DNA of 17,989 nucleotides, from assembly GCA_030550075.1 (NCBI GenBank), contig JAUQQB010000011.1:1-17989 (forward strand), given 5' to 3'. A program made the position numbers and the translations under genes. The notes beneath the pieces are model-generated. The model saw only the letters and a program-made list of their open reading frames with translations, made no database searches and was not told where the DNA came from. This DNA is from Chloroflexota bacterium. GTDB lineage: Bacteria; Chloroflexota; Anaerolineae; Thermoflexales; Thermoflexaceae. This document shows, piece after piece, positions 8,058 to 15,522 of this stretch. The number at the start of each line of letters is the position of its first letter. Position 1 is the stretch's first letter.

Positions 8058-8927
8058 TTAAACTCGGCTTCGGTAGCGCACGCGCAACCCCAGTCCGATT
8101 CCCCCTGCGATCCAGAGAACCAGCCCTATAAGCCATGGAAGCAGAGAAGAAGACCTGTCTGCGCCGGTGCGGCCCAGCAACTCCCCATTTAAAGGCTCTG
8201 TAGGAATTGGGGTTAGATCCGCAGGGGGCGGAGCAGGTGGAGCCACTGGTGGAACAGCAGTCGGTGTTTCCGTAGGAGGCGGGCTAGGGATCAGCGTGGG
8301 TGTTGGAGGAAGTGGTGGAATCCCTGGAGGGGTTGGCGTGGGGGTCAAAGTGGGCATCGGGGAGGGAGAGGGAAAGGGAGAGGGCGAGGGTGAGGGTGAC
8401 GGAGAAGGCGAAGGTGAGGGTGAGGGAGAGGGAGTCGGAGAAGGTCGCTCAGCCAGACAGAAGATATCCCATGGGTGTCCCGGCCCGATGGTCCCAAGCA
8501 AATTGGTGCCTGCCCGTGCATCTGCCTCTGTCGGATAGACCTCGAAGACCAGATCCACGTGCATCTCGAAGAAACCCTCCGGCCATGTCTCCCAGGCCGG
8601 ATAGACGATTTCCAGGCGATAATCCCCACTCTGAAACACATCCCACCGCTGAACCGGCTGGCGCCCTCCGTCATCAGGGATCACGAAGTCCAACTGGACG
8701 TAACCACTTAGCCAGCGAGTGCCCACGTTGCTCAGAGCCACCACATCAGAGTCCGTCCCGGTTGGGCAGAGCATATAGGTCTGAGGAACGGTGAGCACGA
8801 TATCCGCAATATCGGGATCTCCACCGTGGTCCGCTTTAATCGGCGCTGGAGCCATGTGGAGCGTGTAAAGCAAACCCAATAAGATGAGGGCTCGTCCGCA
8901 TATCCTTACTTTACGGAGATGGATCAT
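8058..8927 (-). CDS. Secreted Pro/Ser-stalk protein with C-terminal anchor; candidate sortase substrate
   Basis: Not a family I can name. With the ATG at 8927 (AAGGAG seven bases upstream) it has 289 residues. Residues 1-32 form a signal peptide (VRICGRALILLGLLYTLHM core, likely cut after APIKA). Residues 33-160 are an extracellular domain with two cysteines, C54 and C157, that could pair. Residues 161 to about 245 are a Pro-rich stalk beginning as PS dipeptide repeats and continuing as PT/PP. LGRTG (251-255) is followed by a hydrophobic span (about 262-281) and a basic tail RVRYRSRV. This is the layout of an LPXTG-type sorting signal, except that Gly replaces Pro. The sortase gene lies directly downstream. 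Without sortase action it would still be a single-pass membrane-anchored surface protein. Confidence 0.72.
   Translation of the reverse strand: MIHLRKVRICGRALILLGLLYTLHMAPAPIKADHGGDPDIADIVLTVPQTYMLCPTGTDSDVVALSNVGTRWLSGYVQLDFVIPDDGGRQPVQRWDVFQSGDYRLEIVYPAWETWPEGFFEMHVDLVFEVYPTEADARAGTNLLGTIGPGHPWDIFCLAERPSPTPSPSPSPSPSPSPSPSPSPFPSPSPMPTLTPTPTPPGIPPLPPTPTLIPSPPPTETPTAVPPVAPPAPPPADLTPIPTEPLNGELLGRTGADRSSSLLPWLIGLVLWIAGGIGLGLRVRYRSRV
8358..8441 (-). repeat. Imperfect hexanucleotide tandem repeat encoding (Pro-Ser)n
   Basis: On the plus strand GGGAGA/GGGTGA/GGCGAA-type hexamers run in tandem through this stretch. On the coding strand they read as CCx-TCx, the PS dipeptide repeat of the stalk. Because the unit is two codons, gain or loss of units keeps frame and only changes stalk length. 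Confidence 0.8.
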
Positions 8928-9649
8928 GGGGGTTCTCCTTTTTAAACAGGAACATGGGATACAGAATCTCGATAGCGCTGTGTCCATTTTTGATTTGAGG
9001 TTTTCGAGACTGGGCTAGGGGCCTTCCGTGCCCAGCTCAGCCTCGAAGGATACTTTGGCTCTTTGGGAATCCTTACAAATCCGTTAGACACAGGTTTATG
9101 CAGATCATGCCTCACTTTCCTTCTCCCTTTCCACCGCAACCCAAAGGGCCGTGGGGAGTGGGAGGAAAGAAATTTGGGGCCCGCCCGGCCCCAAAAAGCC
9201 TCAGAGGAAAAATCTGTGATTTGCCGAATTTCGGGAATGTAGGGGAGCGATTTTAGTGTGCTTCCACCCCCCAAGAGCCTTTTTCTCGTCCCCCTGCGGC
9301 TTAAAGAAAGAGAGTAGAGAGGTAAGGCTGAAGCCTCTCTGCATTCCGAGATAGAAGTTACGTAGTTGATTCCCAGTGGGGAGTTGGGGAGAGGGGGTGC
9401 GATTCCACCCTGTCCTTCGGGCTCTCAACCGTGTAACCCCTATCTAAGAGCAAACACTTCCTTTTTAGCTATGTGGAGTTGGAATTTGGTAAAAATAGGG
9501 TTGGGAGAGGGGATCTTGGGGAATTCATGAAAAGTTTGAGCAGGCGTCAGAAGTTCCGGTGTCGACTCCTCCCTGAATCAAAAAATGGACAAAGCTTCAG
9601 TTCCTCTCGAACCAGGTGCAGGATCTATCCCCATCCGCCCCTTTATTAG
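8928..9649. other. 722-bp intergenic region without a recognisable gene
   Basis: I see no convincing coding frame or RNA gene here. Structures present: TTCGAG/CTCGAA with CTGGGC/GCCCAG nested inside (9003-9047), about 75 nt upstream of the stalk-protein start and possibly part of its leader; CCCAAAGGGCCGTGGGG (9140-9156), a degenerate member of the CCACGGCC family; and a 9-bp stem TTTGGGGCC/GGCCCCAAA with loop CGCCC (9073+100 region, that is 9173-9195). AGAGAGG/CCTCTCT near 9318-9342 makes a further weak hairpin. No clear promoter for the stalk-protein gene could be recognised. Confidence 0.6.
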
Positions 9650-10366
9650 CTACCTCTGAAAACGCGCCCACCAGCGCGGAAGTGTCTCCCCTACCGGTCC
9701 GCGCCAGACTTCATAAGCAAGAGGCGTGAGAGGAGTGTCCTCGAGATTGAACTCAATGACAAGCGCCCCATGAACGCGAGCTAAGCGTGGAAGGCTGGCC
9801 GCCGGCTCTACGATCCCTGAGGTGCCGATCACTAAGAAGATCTCCGCCCCCTGGGCCGCTTTCACAGCATGCTGCCATAACACGGGGGGGAGTGGCTCCC
9901 CGAACCAGACCACATCCGGGCGGAGCAACCCCCCACAGGTGGAACAACGAGGCGGGATCTCCGGCAAGGGAACTCGATGGTCCTCCCAGGCTCGCCCTTC
10001 CTGGATGCATCGCACGCGCCAGAGATTGCCGTGCAACTCGATGACCCGGCGGCTGCCGGCTCGTTGATGCAGGCCATCTACATTCTGGGTGATGAGGAGG
10101 AAGCCTGGCAGGACTGCTTCCATGTCGGCCAGCGTCCGATGGGCGGGGTTTGGCTCCGCGCGGGCGATCACCTCCCGGCGCCATGCATACCACTCCCAGA
10201 CCCGGGATGGATCACGGGTGAAGGCCTCGGGCGTTGCCAGCTCCTCCGGGCGATACCGTCCCCAAAGGCCATCAGGCCCTCGAAAGGTCGGCACTCCGCT
10301 TTCCGCGGAGATCCCAGCCCCTGTCAATGCAACTACTCGTGGTTCGGATTTTGCGGGGTTCTTCAT
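9650..10366 (-). CDS. cobB: SIR2-family NAD-dependent protein deacylase (class III, CobB-like)
   Basis: A 238-residue sirtuin that removes acyl groups from lysines using NAD+, releasing nicotinamide and O-acyl-ADP-ribose. The NAD site is GAGISAESGVPTFRG from residue 16, followed by TQNVDGLH (93-100) and the catalytic H112 in ELHGN. GTSGIVEPAA and the FNLE motif complete the Rossmann part. Y60 and R63 (WEWYAWRREV) match the Y-x-x-R pair that in SIRT5 and CobB reads the carboxylate of succinyl-lysine, so desuccinylase/demalonylase activity is likely. Only three zinc-site cysteines are visible (C120, C141, C144); E123 is where the second Cys of a CxxC would be, as in some CobB proteins. The start at 10366 follows a weak GGGGTGA-type ribosome site. 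It lies 98 bp after the plsY-like gene. Confidence 0.92.
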   Translation of the reverse strand: MKNPAKSEPRVVALTGAGISAESGVPTFRGPDGLWGRYRPEELATPEAFTRDPSRVWEWYAWRREVIARAEPNPAHRTLADMEAVLPGFLLITQNVDGLHQRAGSRRVIELHGNLWRVRCIQEGRAWEDHRVPLPEIPPRCSTCGGLLRPDVVWFGEPLPPVLWQHAVKAAQGAEIFLVIGTSGIVEPAASLPRLARVHGALVIEFNLEDTPLTPLAYEVWRGPVGETLPRWWARFQR

Positions 10367-10464
10367 CTCTTCACCCCGCGAGAGCGCTGTGGTTTCGTTA
10401 ACTTCAGGAGAAGGTCATCAAACCGGATCTGTCTGCGGATTCAGAAGTCATTCCTTTCCTTTAA

Positions 10465-11052
10465 TTAATGCGGCAATCGCCTCCCGCGGGTTTGAACCAC
10501 TGCCCTCAGCAAGCCGATATTGCGGATCAAAATCACCAGCATCACCGCGAAAGCCGTCGCCAGTCGCTCCGGGGGGACCTTCCACAGAAGCATCAGGATT
10601 AAGCCAAGGGGAAGAGCAATGATGCCCACGCTGGGAAGCCAGCGGAAGCGATAGGCCGCCAGAGCGCCCAGCACATACGCGGGGATCACTTCCCGAAAGG
10701 CCAGGACGAACAGCGCTCCCGTTGCCGGCCCCAATCCCCGCCCGCCTCGATCCAGACGGATGACCTTATAAAACGGCCAGCAATGGCCGATGACCGGGGC
10801 GATAGCGACCGCGGTGAGCTCCGGCAGGCTGAGCCCTAACCGGAGCGCGATCCAGGTAGGGACCGCGCCCTTTCCCAGGTCAAACAGGATCGTAATGAGG
10901 CCGGCCGCCGGCCCGGCCAGACGCCATGCTCCTCCGCCCCCCGGGTTGTCCTCGAACTCATGGGGACTGTGACCGGTCTTCCATCGCACAAAAATCTCCG
11001 CTGGGAGAACTGAGCCCACCAGATACGCCACGAAAGCCAGCCAGAACCCCAT
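10465..11052 (-). CDS. Divergent PlsY-like glycerol-3-phosphate acyltransferase, membrane protein
   Basis: A 195-residue integral membrane protein with several hydrophobic spans, in the size range of PlsY, which transfers acyl from acyl-phosphate to glycerol-3-phosphate. Family-like elements in order: GSVLPAEIF near residue 13, NPGGGGAWRLAGPAAG (36-51), DLGKG (58-62), GHCWPFY (89-95), RGGRGLGPATG (102-112) and a C-terminal IRNIGLLR. Canonical PlsY has S/N-x-GATN in the second element and KGGKGVAT in the fourth; here these are NPGGGGAWR and RGGRGLGPATG, so two substrate loops have changed. It may be a diverged paralogue with a different acceptor, hence no symbol. GGAGG lies four bases before the ATG at 11052. 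It sits between dnaE and the sirtuin gene. Confidence 0.78.
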   Translation of the reverse strand: MGFWLAFVAYLVGSVLPAEIFVRWKTGHSPHEFEDNPGGGGAWRLAGPAAGLITILFDLGKGAVPTWIALRLGLSLPELTAVAIAPVIGHCWPFYKVIRLDRGGRGLGPATGALFVLAFREVIPAYVLGALAAYRFRWLPSVGIIALPLGLILMLLWKVPPERLATAFAVMLVILIRNIGLLRAVVQTRGRRLPH

Positions 11053-11176
11053 GGCTCCTCCCTCCCTCCTCCTGCTTCTATCTTTATCTTAACCCCCTTC
11101 ATCCGAAAACCAATGATCGCTCCGCAGCAGGGAACCCGGTGAAGAAGGCTGGAAGGAGGGGCTTGGGGGCGGGGAA

Positions 11177-11193
11177 GGCCGCCGAAGGCGGCC
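11177..11193 (-). terminator. UUCG-capped hairpin behind dnaE, possible transcript end
   Basis: On the minus strand GGCCGCC-TTC-GGCGGCC, a perfect 7-bp stem closing on the C(UUCG)G tetraloop, followed by TTCCCC. It begins about 21 nt after the dnaE stop codon. There is no strong T-run, so termination is plausible but not certain. It is the second copy of the hairpin at 7816-7834. Confidence 0.5.
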
Positions 11194-11214
11194 AGAAGAC
11201 TTTGGCTTCTATAT

Positions 11215-14200
11215 CTATGGGGATGATCGGAAAGGCAAAACGCGCACCGAATCCGGGCCCAGGATGCTCTCCAGGCGGGCCAGCAACTCTGGGGAATATG
11301 TGGTGCCATGCCGGGGGAACCGCAGACGCACTTGTCGCCGGTCTGGATACACGACCACCACGCTGAACGAATCCGGGCCCGGCCGCTCCATCAGCACCCG
11401 ATGAACTTCCTGGAGACGATGAAGATCCTCTTCCAGCTGTTCGGTTCGATAGAAATAAACGAGAATATGCCGCGATGGAGCTCTCGGGCCTGAGGAAGCG
11501 GGTGGCTCCTCGGGGGGTGTTTCCCCTTTCGCCGAGCCAGGGGACTCTGAGGGCGAGCCTTCCAGATCTGAAGCATGCATCGCCTTCCCCGCGCTTTCTG
11601 AAGGCACTACACGAATTCGCGCAGCGCCTTGATATGGAAGCCTGTTTAGATCCCCCGAAGAGGGTGCGGCCTCGACACGGGGACCAGAGGGATGAGGCGC
11701 AGCGTCCTCAACCCCAGCTCTCTCAGAGGGCGCACCCTGAATTTCGCTCTTGCTGGCTGAATGATTCTGATCTTGAGAATAGGCACCACACGAATTCGTG
11801 TCGTACCTTTCTTGAGAAGGGGCACGTTGCAACATGCCTTCACTGGGGATCGGGCTCGCCGGGGTCTTGCTTTCCTCCAGGATCGTCCTCCCAGCGAAAG
11901 GCGGCTCCTCCATGTCCTCCCACGGCACGGTGAAGGCTCCTTCCTCCCGGGGATCCTCCAGCGGCCGCATGAGCGTGTCCTGATCCCGCAGATCCTCCGC
12001 CACGACCCGGGGTTCGCGCCCGCCCGCCTCTGCCCGGCCCACGACGATCAGGATCGCCTCCGGGCGCGCCAAGTTCCCCTTCTGTTTCCAGAGCCGCGGG
12101 AAAATCACCACCTCCACCATCCCATGGATGTCCTCCATGGACATGTAGGCCATCGTCTCGCCGGTCCGCGTGGTGGTGGTTCGCACCGTCCGCACGATGC
12201 CCGCCAGCTTCACGATCTGGCCATGCGTCTCCTCGCTCAGATCCGTGGTGGTATGCGTGATGAGCTGTTGCAACAGAGGCCATTGTCGGGTGAGCGGGGT
12301 CTCTGAGAGATATGTGCCAACGAGATCCTTCTCCCATTCCAGGATCTGGGTTTCCTCGACTTCTGGAAGCGCAGGGGGCGAACCGATCAGCGAGGCCGCC
12401 TCCACGGATACGCCGCTCAGCTCGAAAAGGCTGAGCATCCCCTGCTGACGCTCCCGATGGTAGCGGGCGCTGGCCTCCATCAGGCGATCCAGGATCTCCA
12501 GGAGCTGTGCCCGGTTCCCAAAGCCCCCCAGGGCCCCTGTTTTGATCAGCGCTTCCATGGCCCGCCGGCCGATCTCCTTCAGATCCACTCGCCGGGCCAA
12601 ATCGTCCAGATCCCGGAACGGGCCGCTCTCCTGACGAGCAGCCAGGATACGGGCGACCGCCCCTTCTCCCACATTCTTCACCGCCGCCAGCCCGAACCGG
12701 ATGGCCTCCTTTCCATCAGGCACCCGCTCGATGGTGAACGTCGCCTCGCTCCGGTTAATGTCCGGCGACAGGACCGGGATCCCCAGCCGTCGGCATTCCG
12801 CCACATAAAGGCCGATCTTCTCCGTCTTGTCCCGGTCCACCGTCATCAGGGCACACAGATACTCCGCCGGGTATTTCGCCTTCAAGTAGGCGGTCTGAAC
12901 GGTGATCACCGCATAAGAGGCGGCGTGGGCAGCGTTAAAGCCGTAGCGGGCGAAGAATTCGATGTCCCCCCAGATCGCCTCGGCGATCTCCGGCGGGATG
13001 CCATTGCGGACACAGCCTTCGAGGAATTTCGCCCGCTGCTTCGGGAAGGCTTCGCCCTTCTTCTTGGCCACCACCTTGCGCAGCTCATCCGCCTCCGAGG
13101 GCGTGTAGCCGGCCAGGTCGATGGCCACGCGCATGATTTGCTCCTGGTAAACCAGGATGCCCATGGTGCGCTGGAGGATCGGCTCCAGTCGAGGGTGGCG
13201 GTATTCGATGCGCTCCTGGCCGCGCATGCGACGAATGTAATTGGGGATATACTCCAGCGGGCCCGGGCGATACAGGGCCAGGGCGTCCATCACGTGGGAG
13301 AAGGCGCGAGGCTTGAGATCCCGCATCATCCGGCTGAACCCGCGGCCTTCCACCTGGAACACTCCCACGGTCTCGCCTCGACCCAGCAGGGCATAGGCCT
13401 CCGGCGCATCCGTGGGGATGGTCTCCAGATCCAGTTGGACGCCGTGTCGGCGGGCCACCAGATCACAGGTCTCCCGCATCACCGTGAGGGTGGAGAGGCC
13501 CAGGAAGTCGATCTTGAGCAACCCCAGCGCCTCCAGGGCCTCCATATCGAACTGGGTGACCGGCAGGAGGGCCTCCCCTTCCCCGTTCCCCTCGCCGTTT
13601 TCCTCCCGGGCACTTCCTTTCACGCCGGTGGGCCGATGCAGCGGGACATAGTCCACCAGCGGTCGATCGGCGATCACCACGCCGGCGGCGTGGGTTCCGG
13701 CATGGCGCACGGTTCCTTCCAGCTGCATCGCCAGATCCAGCAATTCCCGGATGTAATCCTTCTCCTCATACAGGCGGCGGAGCTCCCGCCCTTCCTCATT
13801 GGAGGGATCCAGGAGATCGCGGATCGAAACCTCCTTGCCGGGGATGGCCGGGATGAGCCGGGCCACGCGATCCACCTCCGGCAGCGGGAGATCCAGCGCC
13901 CGCCCCACATCCCGGACGGCCGCGCGGGCCTTCATCGTTCCGAAGGTGATGATCTGGGCCACTCGATCCGCCCCGTAACGGCTCACCGCGTAGCGGATCA
14001 TCTCATCCCGTCGGTCGTCCGGGAAATCGATGTCGATATCCGGCATCGACACGCGGGCTGGGTTCAGGAAACGCTCGAAAATCAGGTCCAGCTCAATGGG
14101 ATCCACCCGAGTGATCCCCAGGCAGTAAGCGACCAGGCTCCCCGCGCCGGAGCCCCGCACATTCCACCAGATCCCCCGCTCCCGGGCGTAGCGGATGAGG

Positions 14201-15222
14201 TCCCACACAATCAGAAAGTAGGTGTCAAACCCCATCCGATGGATGATCTCCAGCTCATCGTCCAGTCGTTCCCGATAGCCGGGTTTAGGCTGGGGGAAGC
14301 GCGCCCGGAAGCCTTCCTCGGCCAGATGGCGGAGATATGCGGCGGGGTCCGGGAACCCCGGCGGGGGTTCAAACCGGGGCAGGCGATGTCGGCCCAGCTC
14401 CAGGGTCAGCGAACACATCTCCGCGATCCGAAGCGTGTTGGCCAGGGCTTCGGGAATCTCCGCGAAGAGCGCTCGCATCTCCTCCGGGGAGCGAAGGTAG
14501 TAGGTCTGATCGCTCATCTTCATCCGGCCGGGCTCTTTCAGGCGTTTCCCGGTCTGGATGCACAGCAGGACATCCTGGAGCCCAGCGTCCTCCGGGCGGA
14601 CGTAATGGGCATCATTGGTGGCGACCAGGGGGAGGTTCAGGCGTCGGGAGAGCGTCAGCAGGCCGCGCTGGATGTTCGCCAGCTCCGGGACCCCCGGGTG
14701 GGATTGCAGTTCCAGGAAGAAGCGGCCGGGGAAACGTTCGGCGAACCAGGCGGCAACGGCCTCGGCTTCTTCCACCCGCCCCTGAGCCAGCAATCGGGGG
14801 ATCTCCGCCGAGGGGCATCCGGAGAGGGCGATCAGTCCCTCTGCATGGCGTTCCAGCAGGGCCTTGTCGATGCGCGGCTTATAGTAGAAACCCTCTAACT
14901 GGGCGATGGTGGCCAGCCGGATCAGGTTGCGCCACCCGGTCTCATCCATCGCCAGGAGGGTGAGGTGATGCAGGCTTCGATCATCCGGCTCCCGATCCTG
15001 GATCGTGCGGCGGGCCAGATAGGCTTCCATCCCCAGGATCGGGCGGATCCCCGCTTCCTGGGCTTTCTGATAAAACGCGACGGCCCCATACAGGACGCCG
15101 TGATCTGTCAGGGCGATCGCGGGCATGCCCATCTCGACCGCCCGGCGGACCAGGTCGTCGAGTCGGCTGAGGCCATCCAGCAAAGAATATTCGCTGTGGA
15201 CGTGCAGGTGGACGAACGACAT
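11215..15222 (-). CDS. dnaE: DNA polymerase III alpha subunit (DnaE) with an expanded C-terminal linker
   Basis: Replicative polymerase catalytic subunit, 1335 residues against roughly 1160 for E. coli DnaE. The N-terminal PHP domain (about 1-215) keeps its metal-binding residues (HLHVHSEYS from H5, TDHG at 39-42, GMEAY at 64-68), so a proofreading or phosphatase-like site may be active. The catalytic aspartates are in MPDIDIDFPD (D395, D397, D399 region) and FDMEALEALGLLKIDFLG (D559, D573). Fingers, a tandem helix-hairpin-helix region near 845-900 and an OB fold (about 1003-1080) follow. Residues 1085-1250 are a Pro/Ser/Glu-rich disordered linker with degenerate PSE-type repeats and embedded palindromes. 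A small C-terminal domain (1251-1335) ends the protein. The start at 15222 has GAAGGG about ten bases upstream. Confidence 0.96.
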   Translation of the reverse strand: MSFVHLHVHSEYSLLDGLSRLDDLVRRAVEMGMPAIALTDHGVLYGAVAFYQKAQEAGIRPILGMEAYLARRTIQDREPDDRSLHHLTLLAMDETGWRNLIRLATIAQLEGFYYKPRIDKALLERHAEGLIALSGCPSAEIPRLLAQGRVEEAEAVAAWFAERFPGRFFLELQSHPGVPELANIQRGLLTLSRRLNLPLVATNDAHYVRPEDAGLQDVLLCIQTGKRLKEPGRMKMSDQTYYLRSPEEMRALFAEIPEALANTLRIAEMCSLTLELGRHRLPRFEPPPGFPDPAAYLRHLAEEGFRARFPQPKPGYRERLDDELEIIHRMGFDTYFLIVWDLIRYARERGIWWNVRGSGAGSLVAYCLGITRVDPIELDLIFERFLNPARVSMPDIDIDFPDDRRDEMIRYAVSRYGADRVAQIITFGTMKARAAVRDVGRALDLPLPEVDRVARLIPAIPGKEVSIRDLLDPSNEEGRELRRLYEEKDYIRELLDLAMQLEGTVRHAGTHAAGVVIADRPLVDYVPLHRPTGVKGSAREENGEGNGEGEALLPVTQFDMEALEALGLLKIDFLGLSTLTVMRETCDLVARRHGVQLDLETIPTDAPEAYALLGRGETVGVFQVEGRGFSRMMRDLKPRAFSHVMDALALYRPGPLEYIPNYIRRMRGQERIEYRHPRLEPILQRTMGILVYQEQIMRVAIDLAGYTPSEADELRKVVAKKKGEAFPKQRAKFLEGCVRNGIPPEIAEAIWGDIEFFARYGFNAAHAASYAVITVQTAYLKAKYPAEYLCALMTVDRDKTEKIGLYVAECRRLGIPVLSPDINRSEATFTIERVPDGKEAIRFGLAAVKNVGEGAVARILAARQESGPFRDLDDLARRVDLKEIGRRAMEALIKTGALGGFGNRAQLLEILDRLMEASARYHRERQQGMLSLFELSGVSVEAASLIGSPPALPEVEETQILEWEKDLVGTYLSETPLTRQWPLLQQLITHTTTDLSEETHGQIVKLAGIVRTVRTTTTRTGETMAYMSMEDIHGMVEVVIFPRLWKQKGNLARPEAILIVVGRAEAGGREPRVVAEDLRDQDTLMRPLEDPREEGAFTVPWEDMEEPPFAGRTILEESKTPASPIPSEGMLQRAPSQERYDTNSCGAYSQDQNHSASKSEIQGAPSERAGVEDAAPHPSGPRVEAAPSSGDLNRLPYQGAARIRVVPSESAGKAMHASDLEGSPSESPGSAKGETPPEEPPASSGPRAPSRHILVYFYRTEQLEEDLHRLQEVHRVLMERPGPDSFSVVVVYPDRRQVRLRFPRHGTTYSPELLARLESILGPDSVRVLPFRSSP
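11602..11629 (-). repeat. 28-bp GAATTC-centred palindrome inside dnaE (copy 1)
   Basis: Minus-strand half sites AGGCGCTGCGCG and CGTGTAGTGCCT flank AATT. In the dnaE mRNA they form a 12-bp stem with three G-U wobbles; on the opposite strand the same positions would be A-C mismatches. It encodes GAARIRVVP (residues 1199-1207). It matches copy 2 at 11781-11808 at the DNA level but is read in another frame. No flanking direct repeat was found. Confidence 0.75.
11771..11818 (-). repeat. GAATTC-centred palindrome inside dnaE (copy 2) with 9-bp flanking duplication
   Basis: The palindrome at 11781-11808 has minus-strand halves AGGTACGACACG and CGTGTGGTGCCT around AATT (one G-G mismatch, one wobble). 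It is flanked by identical TCTTGAGAA at 11771-11779 and 11810-11818. Palindrome plus one duplicate gives a 39-bp period, exactly 13 codons, and the protein shows it as SQE-RYDTNSCGAY-SQD (1136-1150). This is the footprint expected of an insertion with target duplication. Confidence 0.75.
11821..11838 (-). repeat. Second type of short palindrome in the dnaE linker
   Basis: GGCACGTTGCAACATGCC on the plus strand is a near-perfect palindrome (one G-U wobble in the mRNA), extended by GAA/TTC with a two-base bulge. It lies 2 bp beyond the 9-bp duplicate that flanks copy 2 and encodes GMLQRA. Confidence 0.55.
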
Positions 15223-15510
15223 GAGGCCCTTCGCGCTGATCCAGCCAGGGTGAAGGGAAGAGGCGATGCCACTTTACAGTTCACTTATACCACTGTTCCC
15301 CGGAGGAGGGGAGCCCTGAGGGTTTGCTTTAACTTTCGCTGGCAAGGGCGTCTCCCAGCGCGCCGAGGGTGCAGGTCTTCTGGCTCAGTCAAAGGATTCG
15401 GTGGAATTGCTGTAGACCTGTTGCGCGATTACGGCGGGAGGGTTTTGGATCTCTCTTCCCACGGCCTGAAGGGCTGTGGAAAAGGAGATTCAGGGGGTAG
15501 GGCCATAGGG
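15223..15510. other. dnaE upstream region
   Basis: No gene is visible. An extended -10 motif TGGTATAAG on the minus strand (15292 to 15284) lies about 62 nt before the dnaE start, but no good -35 matches it. CCCC-GGAGGA-GGGG (15299-15313) is a small hairpin just upstream of it. CCCACGGCC-TGAA-GGGCTGTGG (about 15463-15479) is another member of the CCACGGCC palindrome family. The motif could equally be fortuitous. Confidence 0.35.
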
Positions 15511-15522
15511 TCTTTCCTGTTC

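Noticed and set aside
9201..9428. 75-codon minus-strand open frame in the large intergenic region
   Set aside because: No ribosome site or recognisable domain, composition unlike the neighbouring proteins, and it overlaps hairpin-rich non-coding sequence.
9540..9585. tRNA-like 3' segment (agttccggtgtcgactcc)
   Set aside because: No T-arm pairing, anticodon arm or acceptor stem could be built around it.
12457..14898. Very long plus-strand open frame of over 800 codons opposite dnaE
   Set aside because: It is the antisense shadow of dnaE, produced by high GC at third codon positions; no family resemblance and no ribosome site.
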